From: Brucella grignonensis
GTDB lineage: Bacteria; Pseudomonadota; Alphaproteobacteria; Rhizobiales; Rhizobiaceae
DNA: 64,000 bases
NCBI RefSeq assembly: GCF_002252505.1
Contig: NZ_NNRL01000163.1
Span: forward strand, 625,981 to 689,980
Direction of reading: 5' to 3'
This document shows, in pieces, positions 18,751-26,176 of this stretch. Within the stretch, counting starts at the first letter, position 1; every line of letters begins with the position of its first letter. A program made the position numbers and the translations under genes. The notes under the pieces were generated by a model. That model searched no databases. It saw only the letters and a program-made list of their open reading frames with translations, and was not told where the DNA came from.

Positions 18751-20163
18751 ATGCTCGACACCGCCCTGATCGAACGTTTCGCAGCCATCGTTGGCGAAAA
18801 GAATGCGCTGACCGCGCCGGAAGACATCGCACCGTTTATGATCGAGCAGCGCGATCTCTATCAGGGCCGCTCGCCGCTGGTTCTGCGCCCGGCTTCGGTG
18901 GAAGAAGTTTCCGCAATTATGACGCTTGCTTCGGAAACCAAAACGCCGATCGTTCCGCAGGGCGGCAATACCGGTCTTGTCGGTGGTCAGACGCCGGATG
19001 AAAGCAACACCACTGTTGTGTTGTCGCTTGGCCGCATGAACAAGGTGCGCTCGGTCGACCCGGTTGGCAATTTGGTGACAGTGGAAGCCGGTGTGATCCT
19101 GAAAAATCTGCAGGATGAAGCACAGAAAGTGGGCCGTCTGTTTCCGCTGTCGCTTGGTGCCGAAGGTTCCTGTCAAGTTGGCGGCAATCTCGGTTCCAAT
19201 GCAGGCGGCACTGCCGTTCTTGCCTATGGCAATATGCGCGAGCTTTGCCTCGGTCTTGAAGTGGTTCTGCCAAGCGGCGAAATCCTCAACGATCTGCGCT
19301 ATGTGAAGAAGGACAATACGGGCTATGACCTGAAGGATCTGTTCGTCGGTTCCGAAGGCACGCTTGGGATCATCACTGCAGCGGTTCTGAAGATTTACCC
19401 GCAGCCAAAGGGTAAGGGTGTAGCCTATGCCGGTCTTCGTAGCCCGGAAGACGTGCTGCGCCTGTTCCAGCTTGCGACCGAACACGCAGGTCCGTCACTG
19501 ACCGGATTTGAACTGATGCCGCGTGTGGGCGTCGAGTTCACGATTGCGCATGTCGATGGCGTTCGTGATCCACTGGAAAGCCCGCATGACTGGTATGTGC
19601 TGGTTGATATTTCCTCGAGCCGTTCGGAAGACGATGCCCGTACGACGCTTGAAACCATTCTGACTGAAGCTTTCGAGAACGACATCATTCAGGATGCGGC
19701 GATTGCCGAAAGCGTGGCGCAGGCGCAGATGTTCTGGAAAATGCGTGAGGAAATGTCCTGGGCGCAGAAGCCGGAAGGCGGCTCGATCAAGCACGATATT
19801 TCGGTGCCTGTCGCGAGAATCCCCGAATTCATTGCAGAAGCTAATGCAGCGACGCTTGAGATGATTCCGGGTTCGCGCATCGTTTGCTTCGGCCATATTG
19901 GCGATGGCAATCTGCACTATAATGTGTCGCAGCCAGTCGGTGCCGACAAGCAGGCTTTCCTTGATCGCTGGCACGACCTTAATCACCGCATCCACACAAT
20001 TGTCGCATCTTATACAGGGTCGATCTCCGCCGAGCATGGCATTGGCGTCTTGAAGCGTGAGGAACTTGCCTTCTTCAAGCAGGATGTCGCGCTTGAATTG
20101 ATGCGCCGTATTAAGAAATCCTTCGACCCGTTGGGCATCATGAACCCGGGTAAAGTGCTGTAA
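18751..20163 (+). CDS. FAD-linked oxidoreductase, D-2-hydroxyacid dehydrogenase type
   Basis: 470-residue flavoprotein of the GlcD/D-lactate/D-2-hydroxyglutarate dehydrogenase group. The N-terminal PCMH-type FAD domain (about 40-220) shows VPQGGNTGLVGGQTP, LGAEGSCQVGGNLGSNAGG and DLKDLFVGSEGTLGIIT. The C-terminal FAD-oxidase domain carries CFGHIGDGNLHYNVSQP with the metal-binding His residues, SAEHGIGVLKREEL and the usual ending KKSFDPLGIMNPGKVL. Which 2-hydroxyacid it oxidises cannot be read here; 2-hydroxyglutarate is a reasonable first guess for this subgroup. It starts 25 bases after the Sua5-type gene, probably as one transcription unit, and a strong terminator follows. Confidence 0.88.
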   Translation: MLDTALIERFAAIVGEKNALTAPEDIAPFMIEQRDLYQGRSPLVLRPASVEEVSAIMTLASETKTPIVPQGGNTGLVGGQTPDESNTTVVLSLGRMNKVRSVDPVGNLVTVEAGVILKNLQDEAQKVGRLFPLSLGAEGSCQVGGNLGSNAGGTAVLAYGNMRELCLGLEVVLPSGEILNDLRYVKKDNTGYDLKDLFVGSEGTLGIITAAVLKIYPQPKGKGVAYAGLRSPEDVLRLFQLATEHAGPSLTGFELMPRVGVEFTIAHVDGVRDPLESPHDWYVLVDISSSRSEDDARTTLETILTEAFENDIIQDAAIAESVAQAQMFWKMREEMSWAQKPEGGSIKHDISVPVARIPEFIAEANAATLEMIPGSRIVCFGHIGDGNLHYNVSQPVGADKQAFLDRWHDLNHRIHTIVASYTGSISAEHGIGVLKREELAFFKQDVALELMRRIKKSFDPLGIMNPGKVL

Positions 20164-20185
20164 TCGCAGCAAATAAGATGAAATT

Positions 20186-20218
20186 AAGGCGGGCAGGCAA
20201 CTGCCCGCCTTTTCATTT
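20186..20218 (+). terminator. Terminator after the FAD-linked dehydrogenase gene
   Basis: Eleven-base-pair stem, AAGGCGGGCAG (20186-20196) with CTGCCCGCCTT (20201-20211), GCAA tetraloop and T-rich tail. Confidence 0.93.
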
Positions 20219-20441
20219 ATGTAAACGCAAATTAGCAAGAATTACTGACTTCTTACACCTGGTTGTAAAGCGGTAACCAAATGAAAAAGCAGGGAAAAGT
20301 TAACCTAACGCGTTAAGCGCATCGGTAATAATCGCGGTCTATTCTCCAAATCAACAAGAGCGAACCATCGCTCAAAAAGAGAAGCCGGAATAACTGGCTC
20401 TCAAAAAATAAAAACAGGCAGAGATAGACAGAGGCGTCAAA

Positions 20442-21011
20442 ATGATGAGCAGCGGACTTAAGAAGCCAGAATGGGCAGGCCAGGAACTTCGGCTCGATCC
20501 GTTTCATCTTCCGCAGGTCGTGACCTATGCGGCAGAGGATTGCGACGCAGATGTAACCTTCACTATCAGTGAACGTGGTGCAGTCATCCGCCAGATCCTG
20601 CCTTCGAGCGGCCTGCCCATGTCGATCGCACTGCCGATTAATGCGTTTGTTGGCGTAGCTGCCCGTGCTGTGGAAGATGAGTTTGGTGAAATCACCGTAA
20701 CGCTCGAGCTGATGCACGAAGATCCGCAGCTTTCCGTGCCACTGCTGGTTGCTCATGATCTGACCGATGTTGCTGCTGACTGGCGTGCATGGGCAGCAGC
20801 CTTCAGCCTGCCAATGATGCTGGTGGAAGAAGATGGTGTTGCTCGTCCGCTTTATGAAAGCACTGGTCCGGTTCGCACGGGAGAGCCACAGGCGCGCCGT
20901 CAGGGACAGGAACCGCGCCGCCGTCGCCCACGCTTCCTTGCTCGTCGCAAGACCGGTTCGCTGGGGGTTCGCATGGTCATTGAAGGCCGTGAAATTATCG
21001 CCAGAAATTGA
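20442..21011 (+). CDS. DUF6101 family protein
   Basis: 189-residue cytoplasmic protein with no signal peptide or membrane helix. It opens WAGQELRLDPFHLPQVVTYA, and its middle (about 40-130) alternates predicted strands, e.g. SIALPINAFVGVAARAVED. A strongly basic Arg-rich stretch lies near 145-170 (RRQGQEPRRRRPRFLARRK). This matches the Rhizobiales DUF6101 family, whose function is unknown. The basic segment could bind nucleic acid, but that is speculative. The 278-base gap upstream holds the previous terminator and, just before the gene, two small hairpins (about 20358-20376 and 20379-20402) that would lie in its 5' leader. Confidence 0.8.
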   Translation: MMSSGLKKPEWAGQELRLDPFHLPQVVTYAAEDCDADVTFTISERGAVIRQILPSSGLPMSIALPINAFVGVAARAVEDEFGEITVTLELMHEDPQLSVPLLVAHDLTDVAADWRAWAAAFSLPMMLVEEDGVARPLYESTGPVRTGEPQARRQGQEPRRRRPRFLARRKTGSLGVRMVIEGREIIARN

Positions 21012-21019
21012 AATGAAAC

Positions 21020-21125
21020 TAGAGCATTTGCAGCAAAAGTGCGAAGCGGTTTTGCGTCGGATAATGCGAAAAAAACAAAGAGATAGAGCATTTCCAATGA
21101 TTCAAGAAAAACAGGAAATGCTCTA
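21020..21125. repeat. Mosaic palindromic repeat, full-length copy
   Basis: 106 bp bounded by the inverted ends TAGAGC and GCTCTA. The first palindrome covers about 21022-21067 (GCATTT...AAAAGTGCGAAGCGGTTTT...ATAATGC). A purine-rich linker (AAAACAAAGAGA) follows, then a second palindrome from 21084 to 21125 (TAGAGCATTTCC...GGAAATGCTCTA). Almost the same sequence recurs at 57678-57782 and, inverted, at 31301-31403. Confidence 0.9.
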
Positions 21126-21142
21126 AGGCAGTCATCACATTC

Positions 21143-21156
21143 ACGTGTGAACACGT
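21143..21156. promoter_or_regulatory. Perfect 14-bp palindrome upstream of the candidate sRNA
   Basis: ACGTGT-GA-ACACGT, a perfect inverted repeat with a 2-base centre, the size of a typical dimeric repressor or activator site. It sits about 30-44 bases before the likely sRNA start. The regulator is unknown. Confidence 0.45.
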
Positions 21157-21186
21157 TCTCGTCGGATTTCTACACTATCTAAAGGA

Positions 21187-21319
21187 TAACGCACCACTCG
21201 GTGGTCGTCTGGAAAGATGAAGGACCTTTCCAGATATCAAAGTCCCCGATGCCGGAGCAACCAACTTGGCTGACCTCCAGCAAGCCACCCGGATGGTAAC
21301 CCCATCCGGGTAATTTTTT
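21187..21319 (+). ncRNA. Candidate small RNA with four hairpins and intrinsic terminator
   Basis: No plus-strand protein gene lies here, yet the sequence folds into ordered hairpins ending in a strong terminator. Stem 1 is ACCAC/GTGGT (21193-21197 with 21201-21205). Stem 2 is CTGGAAAG/CTTTCCAG (21209-21216 with 21226-21233). Stem 3 is GGAG/CTCC (about 21254-21278). The terminator is ACCCGGATGG/CCATCCGGGT (21287-21296 with 21302-21311) followed by six Ts. A CTATCT box at 21175-21180 is close to the rhizobial -10 consensus, giving a start near 21187 and an RNA of about 133 nt. ACCTCC (21273-21278) could pair with Shine-Dalgarno sequences. It is convergent with the enoyl-CoA hydratase gene. The general form recalls trans-acting alphaproteobacterial sRNAs, but I cannot name the family. 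Confidence 0.6.
21287..21319 (+). terminator. Terminator of the candidate sRNA
   Basis: Ten-base-pair stem (21287-21296 with 21302-21311) followed by AATTTTTT on the plus strand. The T run on the plus side and its absence on the minus side show it serves plus-strand transcription. Confidence 0.88.
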
Positions 21320-21326
21320 GTTCAGA

Positions 21327-22076
21327 TTACTTTTTACGACTAAGAAACGCCATCACGGCTTCGCGCGCTTCGTTCGAGGTAAGCCGTTCGGAAAAATGCT
21401 TTGCTTCCCGTGCAATGCGGTCAGCAACGGGTTCAGCAGGCATCCGCATCAGGCTGCGTGCAATCTGCATGGCTTGCGGAGGCTTGGCCGCTATTTCCTC
21501 AGCAGCTTTCAGTACTTCTGCTTCAAGCTCGCTGCTTTCGACGACCTTATAGACAATGCCTGCCTCAAGGGCTGCCTGCGCATCAAAGCCATGGCCCAGC
21601 GCCAGAAGGGCGAATGCCTTCTGATGGCCCATTAATGGTGGGGCAAGCAGGCTGGATGCCGCTTCCGGTACAAGTCCAAGATCAACAAATGGCGTGCGGA
21701 ACAGCGCGTGGCTGGTGGCAAATGTCAGATCGCAATGAAGATGAATTGTTGTGCCGATCCCAATGGCCAAGCCATCGACGCCCGAGACAATTGGCTTTTT
21801 CGCGCCTGAAAGAGCGCCAAGAAAATCCAGAATATCATTACCCATGCTGCCGCCAGAAGCCGCAGCCATGAAATCTTGCATATCGTTGCCGGACGAAAAA
21901 GCACCCGGAACACCGAGAAACACATGTACGCGCACGGCGTCGTCTGCATCGCCATCAATAAGCGCCTTGGCCATGGTGGCATACATGGCACGCGTAATGG
22001 CATTCTTCTTATCAGCGCGGTTAAGCCGGATGATCTGCACCGGGCCATTGCGTTCGATCAGAACATGCTCGCTCAT
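21327..22076 (-). CDS. Enoyl-CoA hydratase/isomerase family protein
   Basis: 249-residue crotonase-fold enzyme. Conserved blocks are IIRLNRADKKNAIT, the oxyanion-hole segment FSSGNDMQDF and a second block KKPIVSGVDGLAIGIGTTIHLHCDL. FVDLGLVPEAASSLL carries the usual active-site Glu position. It could be a hydratase or an enoyl-CoA isomerase, since both share these motifs. Start ATG 22076 (MSEHVLIERNG) has GGAGG upstream within the end of the acyl-CoA dehydrogenase gene and lies 2 bases after that gene's stop, so the pair is coupled in a fatty-acid or branched acyl-CoA oxidation operon. Confidence 0.9.
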   Translation of the reverse strand: MSEHVLIERNGPVQIIRLNRADKKNAITRAMYATMAKALIDGDADDAVRVHVFLGVPGAFSSGNDMQDFMAAASGGSMGNDILDFLGALSGAKKPIVSGVDGLAIGIGTTIHLHCDLTFATSHALFRTPFVDLGLVPEAASSLLAPPLMGHQKAFALLALGHGFDAQAALEAGIVYKVVESSELEAEVLKAAEEIAAKPPQAMQIARSLMRMPAEPVADRIAREAKHFSERLTSNEAREAVMAFLSRKK

Positions 22077-22078
22077 GA

Positions 22079-23857
22079 TCAGGCCTCCAATGCAGATTTG
22101 GCCGCAGCGAGGCTGGATGCGCCGGTGATGACCGTATCCTTCAACGAGCTGACTTCGGCCAGCATGTTTTCGGCAAAGAAGCGGCAAAGGGCAGCACGGC
22201 CTGCATCGTCACTGTTAAGGGCTGCACGCGCCAGATAAGCACCGCCAGCGGCCAGCGACAGCAGACGCTGGTAAGGCGTGGCACCAGCCAACGCTTCCTC
22301 TGTCCGGCCTTCGCTTGCTGCTTTCTGCAACCATTCAGTGGCTTCACGGGCCTCACTGATGGCAGTGGACAGACGCGATCCTGTTTCACCAAGCTCACGA
22401 CGGTTGGAGGCCTTGGCCTTGTCCGCTTCTTCCTGCAATTCTGCGAAGAAACCCTTGATATGCTCCCCATTACCAAGCGGCAATTTGCGCAACACCAGGT
22501 CAATGGCCTGAATGCCGTTGGTGCCTTCATAGATCGGGGTAATACGTGCATCGCGCAGCAATTGTGCGGCACCGGTTTCTTCAATAAAGCCCATGCCGCC
22601 ATGGATCTGCACGCCAAGCGATGCCACATCCACACCGACATCGGTTGCAAAACTTTTGGCCAAAGGCGTGAGAAGACCTGCACGATCCGACCAGAATTGC
22701 GCGTCCGCACCCGCCGTCGCGTGGCTCATATCGATAGCATGAGCACAGGAATAGGTAATGGAGCGGGCAACTTGTGTCAGTGCCTTCATGGTGAGCAACA
22801 TGCGCTGCACATCCGGATGTTCGATGATCGGGCTCATGCCAGCTTTTGGATCAGCGCCGATGGCGCGGCCCTGTTTACGTTCCTTGGCATAATGAAGTGC
22901 CTGCTGATACGCGGCTTCTGCAACGCCGACACCCTGAATGCCCACCAACAGACGGGCATTGTTCATCATGGTGAACATGCAGGCGAGACCACGATTTTCT
23001 TCGCCGATCAGATAGCCAACAGCGCCTGTTTCCTCGCCTTTCACAAATCCATCACCATAGATCATGGTGCAAGTGGGCGACGCGTGGATGCCCATCTTGT
23101 GCTCAAGGCCAGAGCAGAACAGATCATTGCGCCGCCCGAGCGAACCATCCGCATTGACCAGGAATTTCGGTACGAGGAACAGCGATATGCCCTTGGTTCC
23201 CGCAGGCGCATCGGGCAGGCGGGCCAGAACCAGATGCACGATATTGTCGGTTAGGTCGTGTTCGCCATAGGTGATGAAAATCTTTTGGCCAAAGATGCGA
23301 TAGCTGCCATCGTCGCTGCGCTCCGCTCGTGCTCGCAAAGCGCCCAGATCGGAGCCCGCTTGCGGCTCCGTCAGGTTCATAGTGCCCATCCACTCGCCGG
23401 TAATGAGCTTTTCGAGATAAGTGTCTTTCAACTCTTTCGAAGCGTGCTTTTCCAAGGCTTCAACCGCGCCCATTGTGAGCGTGGGAGCGATAGCAAAAGC
23501 AAGTGTCCCGGAGTTCCACATTTCGCTGACGGCGACCGACATCATGGTCGGGAGACCTTGTCCACCATATTCGGGGGTTCCGGTTAGCGAGTTCCAGCCA
23601 CCATCAATCCAGTCGCGATAAAGCTCTTTCCAGCCGGGTGCCGTGGTGACGATGCCGTCCTTGACGGTCGCACCATGCTTGTCGCCGGTAATGCGAAGCG
23701 GCTCGACGCGCTCGGCGGCAAACTTGCCTGCTTCTTCCAGAATGGCTTCCGCCAGATCGGCGGAAAATTCGGGGAAACGGTTGTCTTCAATCGCCTTTTC
23801 AAGGCCCGCGACCTTCATCAGCGTATGTGAAATTTCAGAAACCGGCGCGCGATACAT
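22079..23857 (-). CDS. Acyl-CoA dehydrogenase, large (about 590-residue) type
   Basis: FAD-dependent alpha,beta-dehydrogenase of acyl-CoA thioesters. The 592 residues are the long class with a C-terminal extension (DmdC-like size). Motifs: GGWNSLTGTPEYGGQGLP, the FAD/acyl site MNLTEPQAGSDLGALRARA, IFITYGEHDLTDN, MNNARLLVGIQGVGVAEAA, and IHGGMGFIEET with RDARITPIYEGTNGIQAIDLV, whose Glu is the usual catalytic base. AGGAGG stands 5 bases before ATG 23857 (MYRAPVSEI). An upstream extension of the frame is not supported. The substrate is not determinable. It is first gene of the operon with the enoyl-CoA hydratase. Confidence 0.93.
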   Translation of the reverse strand: MYRAPVSEISHTLMKVAGLEKAIEDNRFPEFSADLAEAILEEAGKFAAERVEPLRITGDKHGATVKDGIVTTAPGWKELYRDWIDGGWNSLTGTPEYGGQGLPTMMSVAVSEMWNSGTLAFAIAPTLTMGAVEALEKHASKELKDTYLEKLITGEWMGTMNLTEPQAGSDLGALRARAERSDDGSYRIFGQKIFITYGEHDLTDNIVHLVLARLPDAPAGTKGISLFLVPKFLVNADGSLGRRNDLFCSGLEHKMGIHASPTCTMIYGDGFVKGEETGAVGYLIGEENRGLACMFTMMNNARLLVGIQGVGVAEAAYQQALHYAKERKQGRAIGADPKAGMSPIIEHPDVQRMLLTMKALTQVARSITYSCAHAIDMSHATAGADAQFWSDRAGLLTPLAKSFATDVGVDVASLGVQIHGGMGFIEETGAAQLLRDARITPIYEGTNGIQAIDLVLRKLPLGNGEHIKGFFAELQEEADKAKASNRRELGETGSRLSTAISEAREATEWLQKAASEGRTEEALAGATPYQRLLSLAAGGAYLARAALNSDDAGRAALCRFFAENMLAEVSSLKDTVITGASSLAAAKSALEA

Positions 23858-24021
23858 TTTTCCTCCTAAAAACCTCTTCCTCAAAAGGCTCCGACTTGCC
23901 GTTGATTGGCAGCAATTCATTCAGCCTGATGGCTGGTCATGAGTAAGAGCTATCGGCTTATTACGTAAACGTCAATATTCACACGAGGAAGTTATCGATA
24001 GTTTGAGGAATGGTTGTGGCA

Positions 24022-24194
24022 TTATTCAGCTTGGTAGTGGTTGAGACGTGCAGCGCGCAGCCGAGCGGCCTTTTCATCCGCGGCCTCGCATTCGTTCTGC
24101 AAAATGGCTTTGGCGACTTTATCGGTCGTCGCCTTTTTCGCATCTCTTCTCAAAGAAGCGGATTTGAAGAGGATATCTTCGATCAGGTTTTCAT
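24022..24194 (-). pseudogene. Small alpha-helical protein with a probably frameshifted start
   Basis: A coding-looking frame ends at 24022 (TAA) and reads NLIEDILFKSASLRR, then DAKKATTDKVAKAIL, then a Glu/Ala/Arg-rich helix ending ARLNHYQAE. Similar Lys/Ala/Arg-rich proteins of 55-65 residues are common in Rhizobiales. The only nearby ATG (24194) is out of frame and hits a stop after three codons (ATG AAA ACC TGA). One extra A in the AAAA run would give MKNLIEDILFKSAS in frame. So either a one-base deletion broke the start, there is a sequencing error in a homopolymer, or translation begins at TTG 24153 and gives 43 residues. No other gene fills 23858-24444. Confidence 0.45.
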
Positions 24195-24300
24195 TTTGTT
24201 ATGAAACCTAACTCCCCCACAGCCCCTAACCAAGCAAAGCCTTCACTCTCTCTTGTAAGTGTTCAATGGAGATCTTGGAGACTTAGCAAAAGACAGCGGT

Positions 24301-24333
24301 AAAAATAAAAAGGCCGGGCATGGACCCGACCTT
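24301..24333 (-). terminator. Terminator of the cold-shock gene
   Basis: On the minus strand, AAGGTCGGG pairs with CCCGGCCTT (24325-24333 with 24310-24318) and runs into TTTTATTTTT. It is 111 bases after the cold-shock gene stop, leaving a structured 3' region with a further inverted repeat around 24411-24440. Confidence 0.85.
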
Positions 24334-24444
24334 CATAAGTCTCAACAATCAGTGCCAGTACATCCGTGGTCAAAGACTGGAGACAAATTTCTTTGCACAA
24401 TAATCATTCGAGCAAAGCTTTTAAAAGCCCTGCTCGAACAAGCA

Positions 24445-24654
24445 TTAGAGTGCGCGCAGGTTTTCTGCTGCATTCTTGCCCGAACGGCGGTCAGCAACAA
24501 CTTCAAAGCTGACCTTCTGGCCTTCGTTGAGAGTGCTCATGCCCGAGCGTTCTACAGCCGAGATGTGTACGAACACGTCTACGCCGCCGTCATCAGGCTG
24601 AATGAAGCCGAAGCCCTTGGTTGTATTAAAGAATTTTACTGTTCCGTTTGCCAT
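24445..24654 (-). CDS. Cold-shock domain protein
   Basis: 69-residue CspA-family RNA/ssDNA-binding protein. Both nucleic-acid motifs are present: RNP1 as KGFGFI (residues 13-18) and RNP2 as VFVHIS (27-32). The rest, [20 protein letters not shown], is canonical. AAAGGAATTCAAC precedes ATG 24654. The gene lies alone between a 372-base AT-rich upstream gap and its own terminator, so it is probably monocistronic with a long leader, as usual for cold-inducible csp genes. Which paralogue it is cannot be told here. Confidence 0.95.
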   Translation of the reverse strand: MANGTVKFFNTTKGFGFIQPDDGGVDVFVHISAVERSGMSTLNEGQKVSFEVVADRRSGKNAAENLRAL

Positions 24655-25026
24655 GTTGAATTCCTTTCAAATCGCACGGTTAAAATATAATGGATCAAAA
24701 TCCATCGCCGAATTTCACGAATTTGAAAGAAATACCGGGTGGCGAAAGCGCGCCGAAACATTCGAAAACAAAATCGATGGTCATTATATATGTGCCATTC
24801 TCGGATTTTACAAGGCGCTTTTCCAAAAACCATAAAATTACTATTGTGAATATAAATTATTTTAACCTGAATATTATGAAGGAACGTTACAACTATAAAA
24901 TTTTGCGAGCTCAAACCATGTCGATTTGTAAACCGCAACGAGAATAACGGTATATAGGAATTTCGACGTTTACGAAATTTTCTTGGTCTTATATTAGAAT
25001 TTCAGCATGTTCATAGGGACCATTGT
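24655..25026. other. AT-rich intergenic region between csp and the GGDEF gene
   Basis: 372 bases without a convincing gene, clearly more AT-rich than its surroundings. It must hold the divergent promoters of the cold-shock gene (minus) and the diguanylate cyclase gene (plus). A TATATT box at 24684-24689 (minus) is a possible -10 for csp, but no good -35 was found. I see no riboswitch or repeat element. Confidence 0.5.
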
Positions 25027-26172
25027 ATGACGCTCGTACCGTACTTTCTGACTGTTCATTTGACGGTTTCATGCGTCTTTATCCTGACTTTCGCTTTCGT
25101 TTCTATTCAGGAACGGAATTACTCTGCCCCTCGCTGGTTCACGCTCGCGTCTATATCCTCCGCGCTTGTCGCAATCTTCGGATACTGGATTCCGCTTGCA
25201 ACCAATCCACAGCTGCTTGTGCCTGTTTCATTCGCACTTCTGATAGCAACCTTTCTCGCAATAATTATTGGCTTGCAAAGCATCTACAGGCAAAAGACTG
25301 ATTGGAAGCTCATTGGCGGATTCTTTCTTGCTGCCATTGTTTGTAATGTTCTGATTTACGATCTGCCACGCACATCGTTTCTGCATCGTTTTCTTTATCA
25401 ATTGCCACTCTGCCTTGTTCAGCTCCTCATGATCAGGGTGATCTATCGCTCTGGAATGCCGCGGCTGGTTGACAAGCTGATGATGGCCCTCGCGATCTTC
25501 AGTTGCCTCCATTATCTGTCGAAAGCATTTCTCATCGCTTGGCCGGGATCAGATATGCGGCCCGAGATCGAAGCCAACATGCTACACGTGCTCGTCTCGC
25601 TTTCTATTGGCGTTTTCGTGCAGGTTGCGCGCGGGCTATTGCTGCTGTTGAGCACGGTTTCACACATGGTGGGGGAGGCCAGCGAGCAATCAGAAGTCGA
25701 TGAGCTTTCTCAGATTTATAATCGTCGCGGTTTTGATCGCCATGTTTCCCGAGTACTGGTGCGTAAGGGCGCGCGCATTCATTACTCGGTGATTATGAGC
25801 GATTTGGATTTCTTTAAACGCGTCAATGACACCTACGGGCATGATGGCGGCGACCGCGTGATTGCAGCCTTTGGCAAATTGCTCAAAACACGACTGCCGC
25901 GATCAGCTGTGGCTGCGCGTATGGGTGGAGAAGAATTTGTTGTCTTCATTCCGGATAGCGATATGGCGGCTGCTGAATCTCTGGCGCAAAGTCTGCGCCA
26001 AGCATTGTCTGAAATGCGTTTCGTGGGAAAGGCGCCGGACTGGGGCCCCACTGCAAGCTTTGGTGTAGCTGAACAAGTGGGTGACGAGGGGTTCTATGAG
26101 ACGATGCGTCGTGCCGATGCAGCGCTCTACCAGGCCAAGAAGGCAGGACGTAACCGCGTCCATATTGCCTGA
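25027..26172 (+). CDS. Membrane-bound diguanylate cyclase (GGDEF)
   Basis: Makes cyclic di-GMP. About seven hydrophobic helices fill residues 5-212 and form an integral-membrane sensor I cannot assign to a named domain. A short linker leads to the GGDEF domain (about 225-381). The active site is GGEEF (300-304), with metal-binding Asp in MSDLDFFKRVNDTYGHDGGD (Asp259, Asp261). The inhibitory I-site (RxxD five residues before GGEEF) is lost: the sequence is RSAVAARMGGEEF, with Val at the Asp position, so product inhibition by the usual route is not expected. No EAL domain. It is convergent with purD, 4 bases apart. Confidence 0.92.
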   Translation: MTLVPYFLTVHLTVSCVFILTFAFVSIQERNYSAPRWFTLASISSALVAIFGYWIPLATNPQLLVPVSFALLIATFLAIIIGLQSIYRQKTDWKLIGGFFLAAIVCNVLIYDLPRTSFLHRFLYQLPLCLVQLLMIRVIYRSGMPRLVDKLMMALAIFSCLHYLSKAFLIAWPGSDMRPEIEANMLHVLVSLSIGVFVQVARGLLLLLSTVSHMVGEASEQSEVDELSQIYNRRGFDRHVSRVLVRKGARIHYSVIMSDLDFFKRVNDTYGHDGGDRVIAAFGKLLKTRLPRSAVAARMGGEEFVVFIPDSDMAAAESLAQSLRQALSEMRFVGKAPDWGPTASFGVAEQVGDEGFYETMRRADAALYQAKKAGRNRVHIA

Positions 26173-26176
26173 GTTA

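Noticed and set aside
20300-20330. CtrA-like site (TTAA-N-TTAA) upstream of the DUF6101 gene
   Set aside because: The two TTAA halves near 20300-20315 are 9 bases apart rather than the expected 7, so the match is not good enough.
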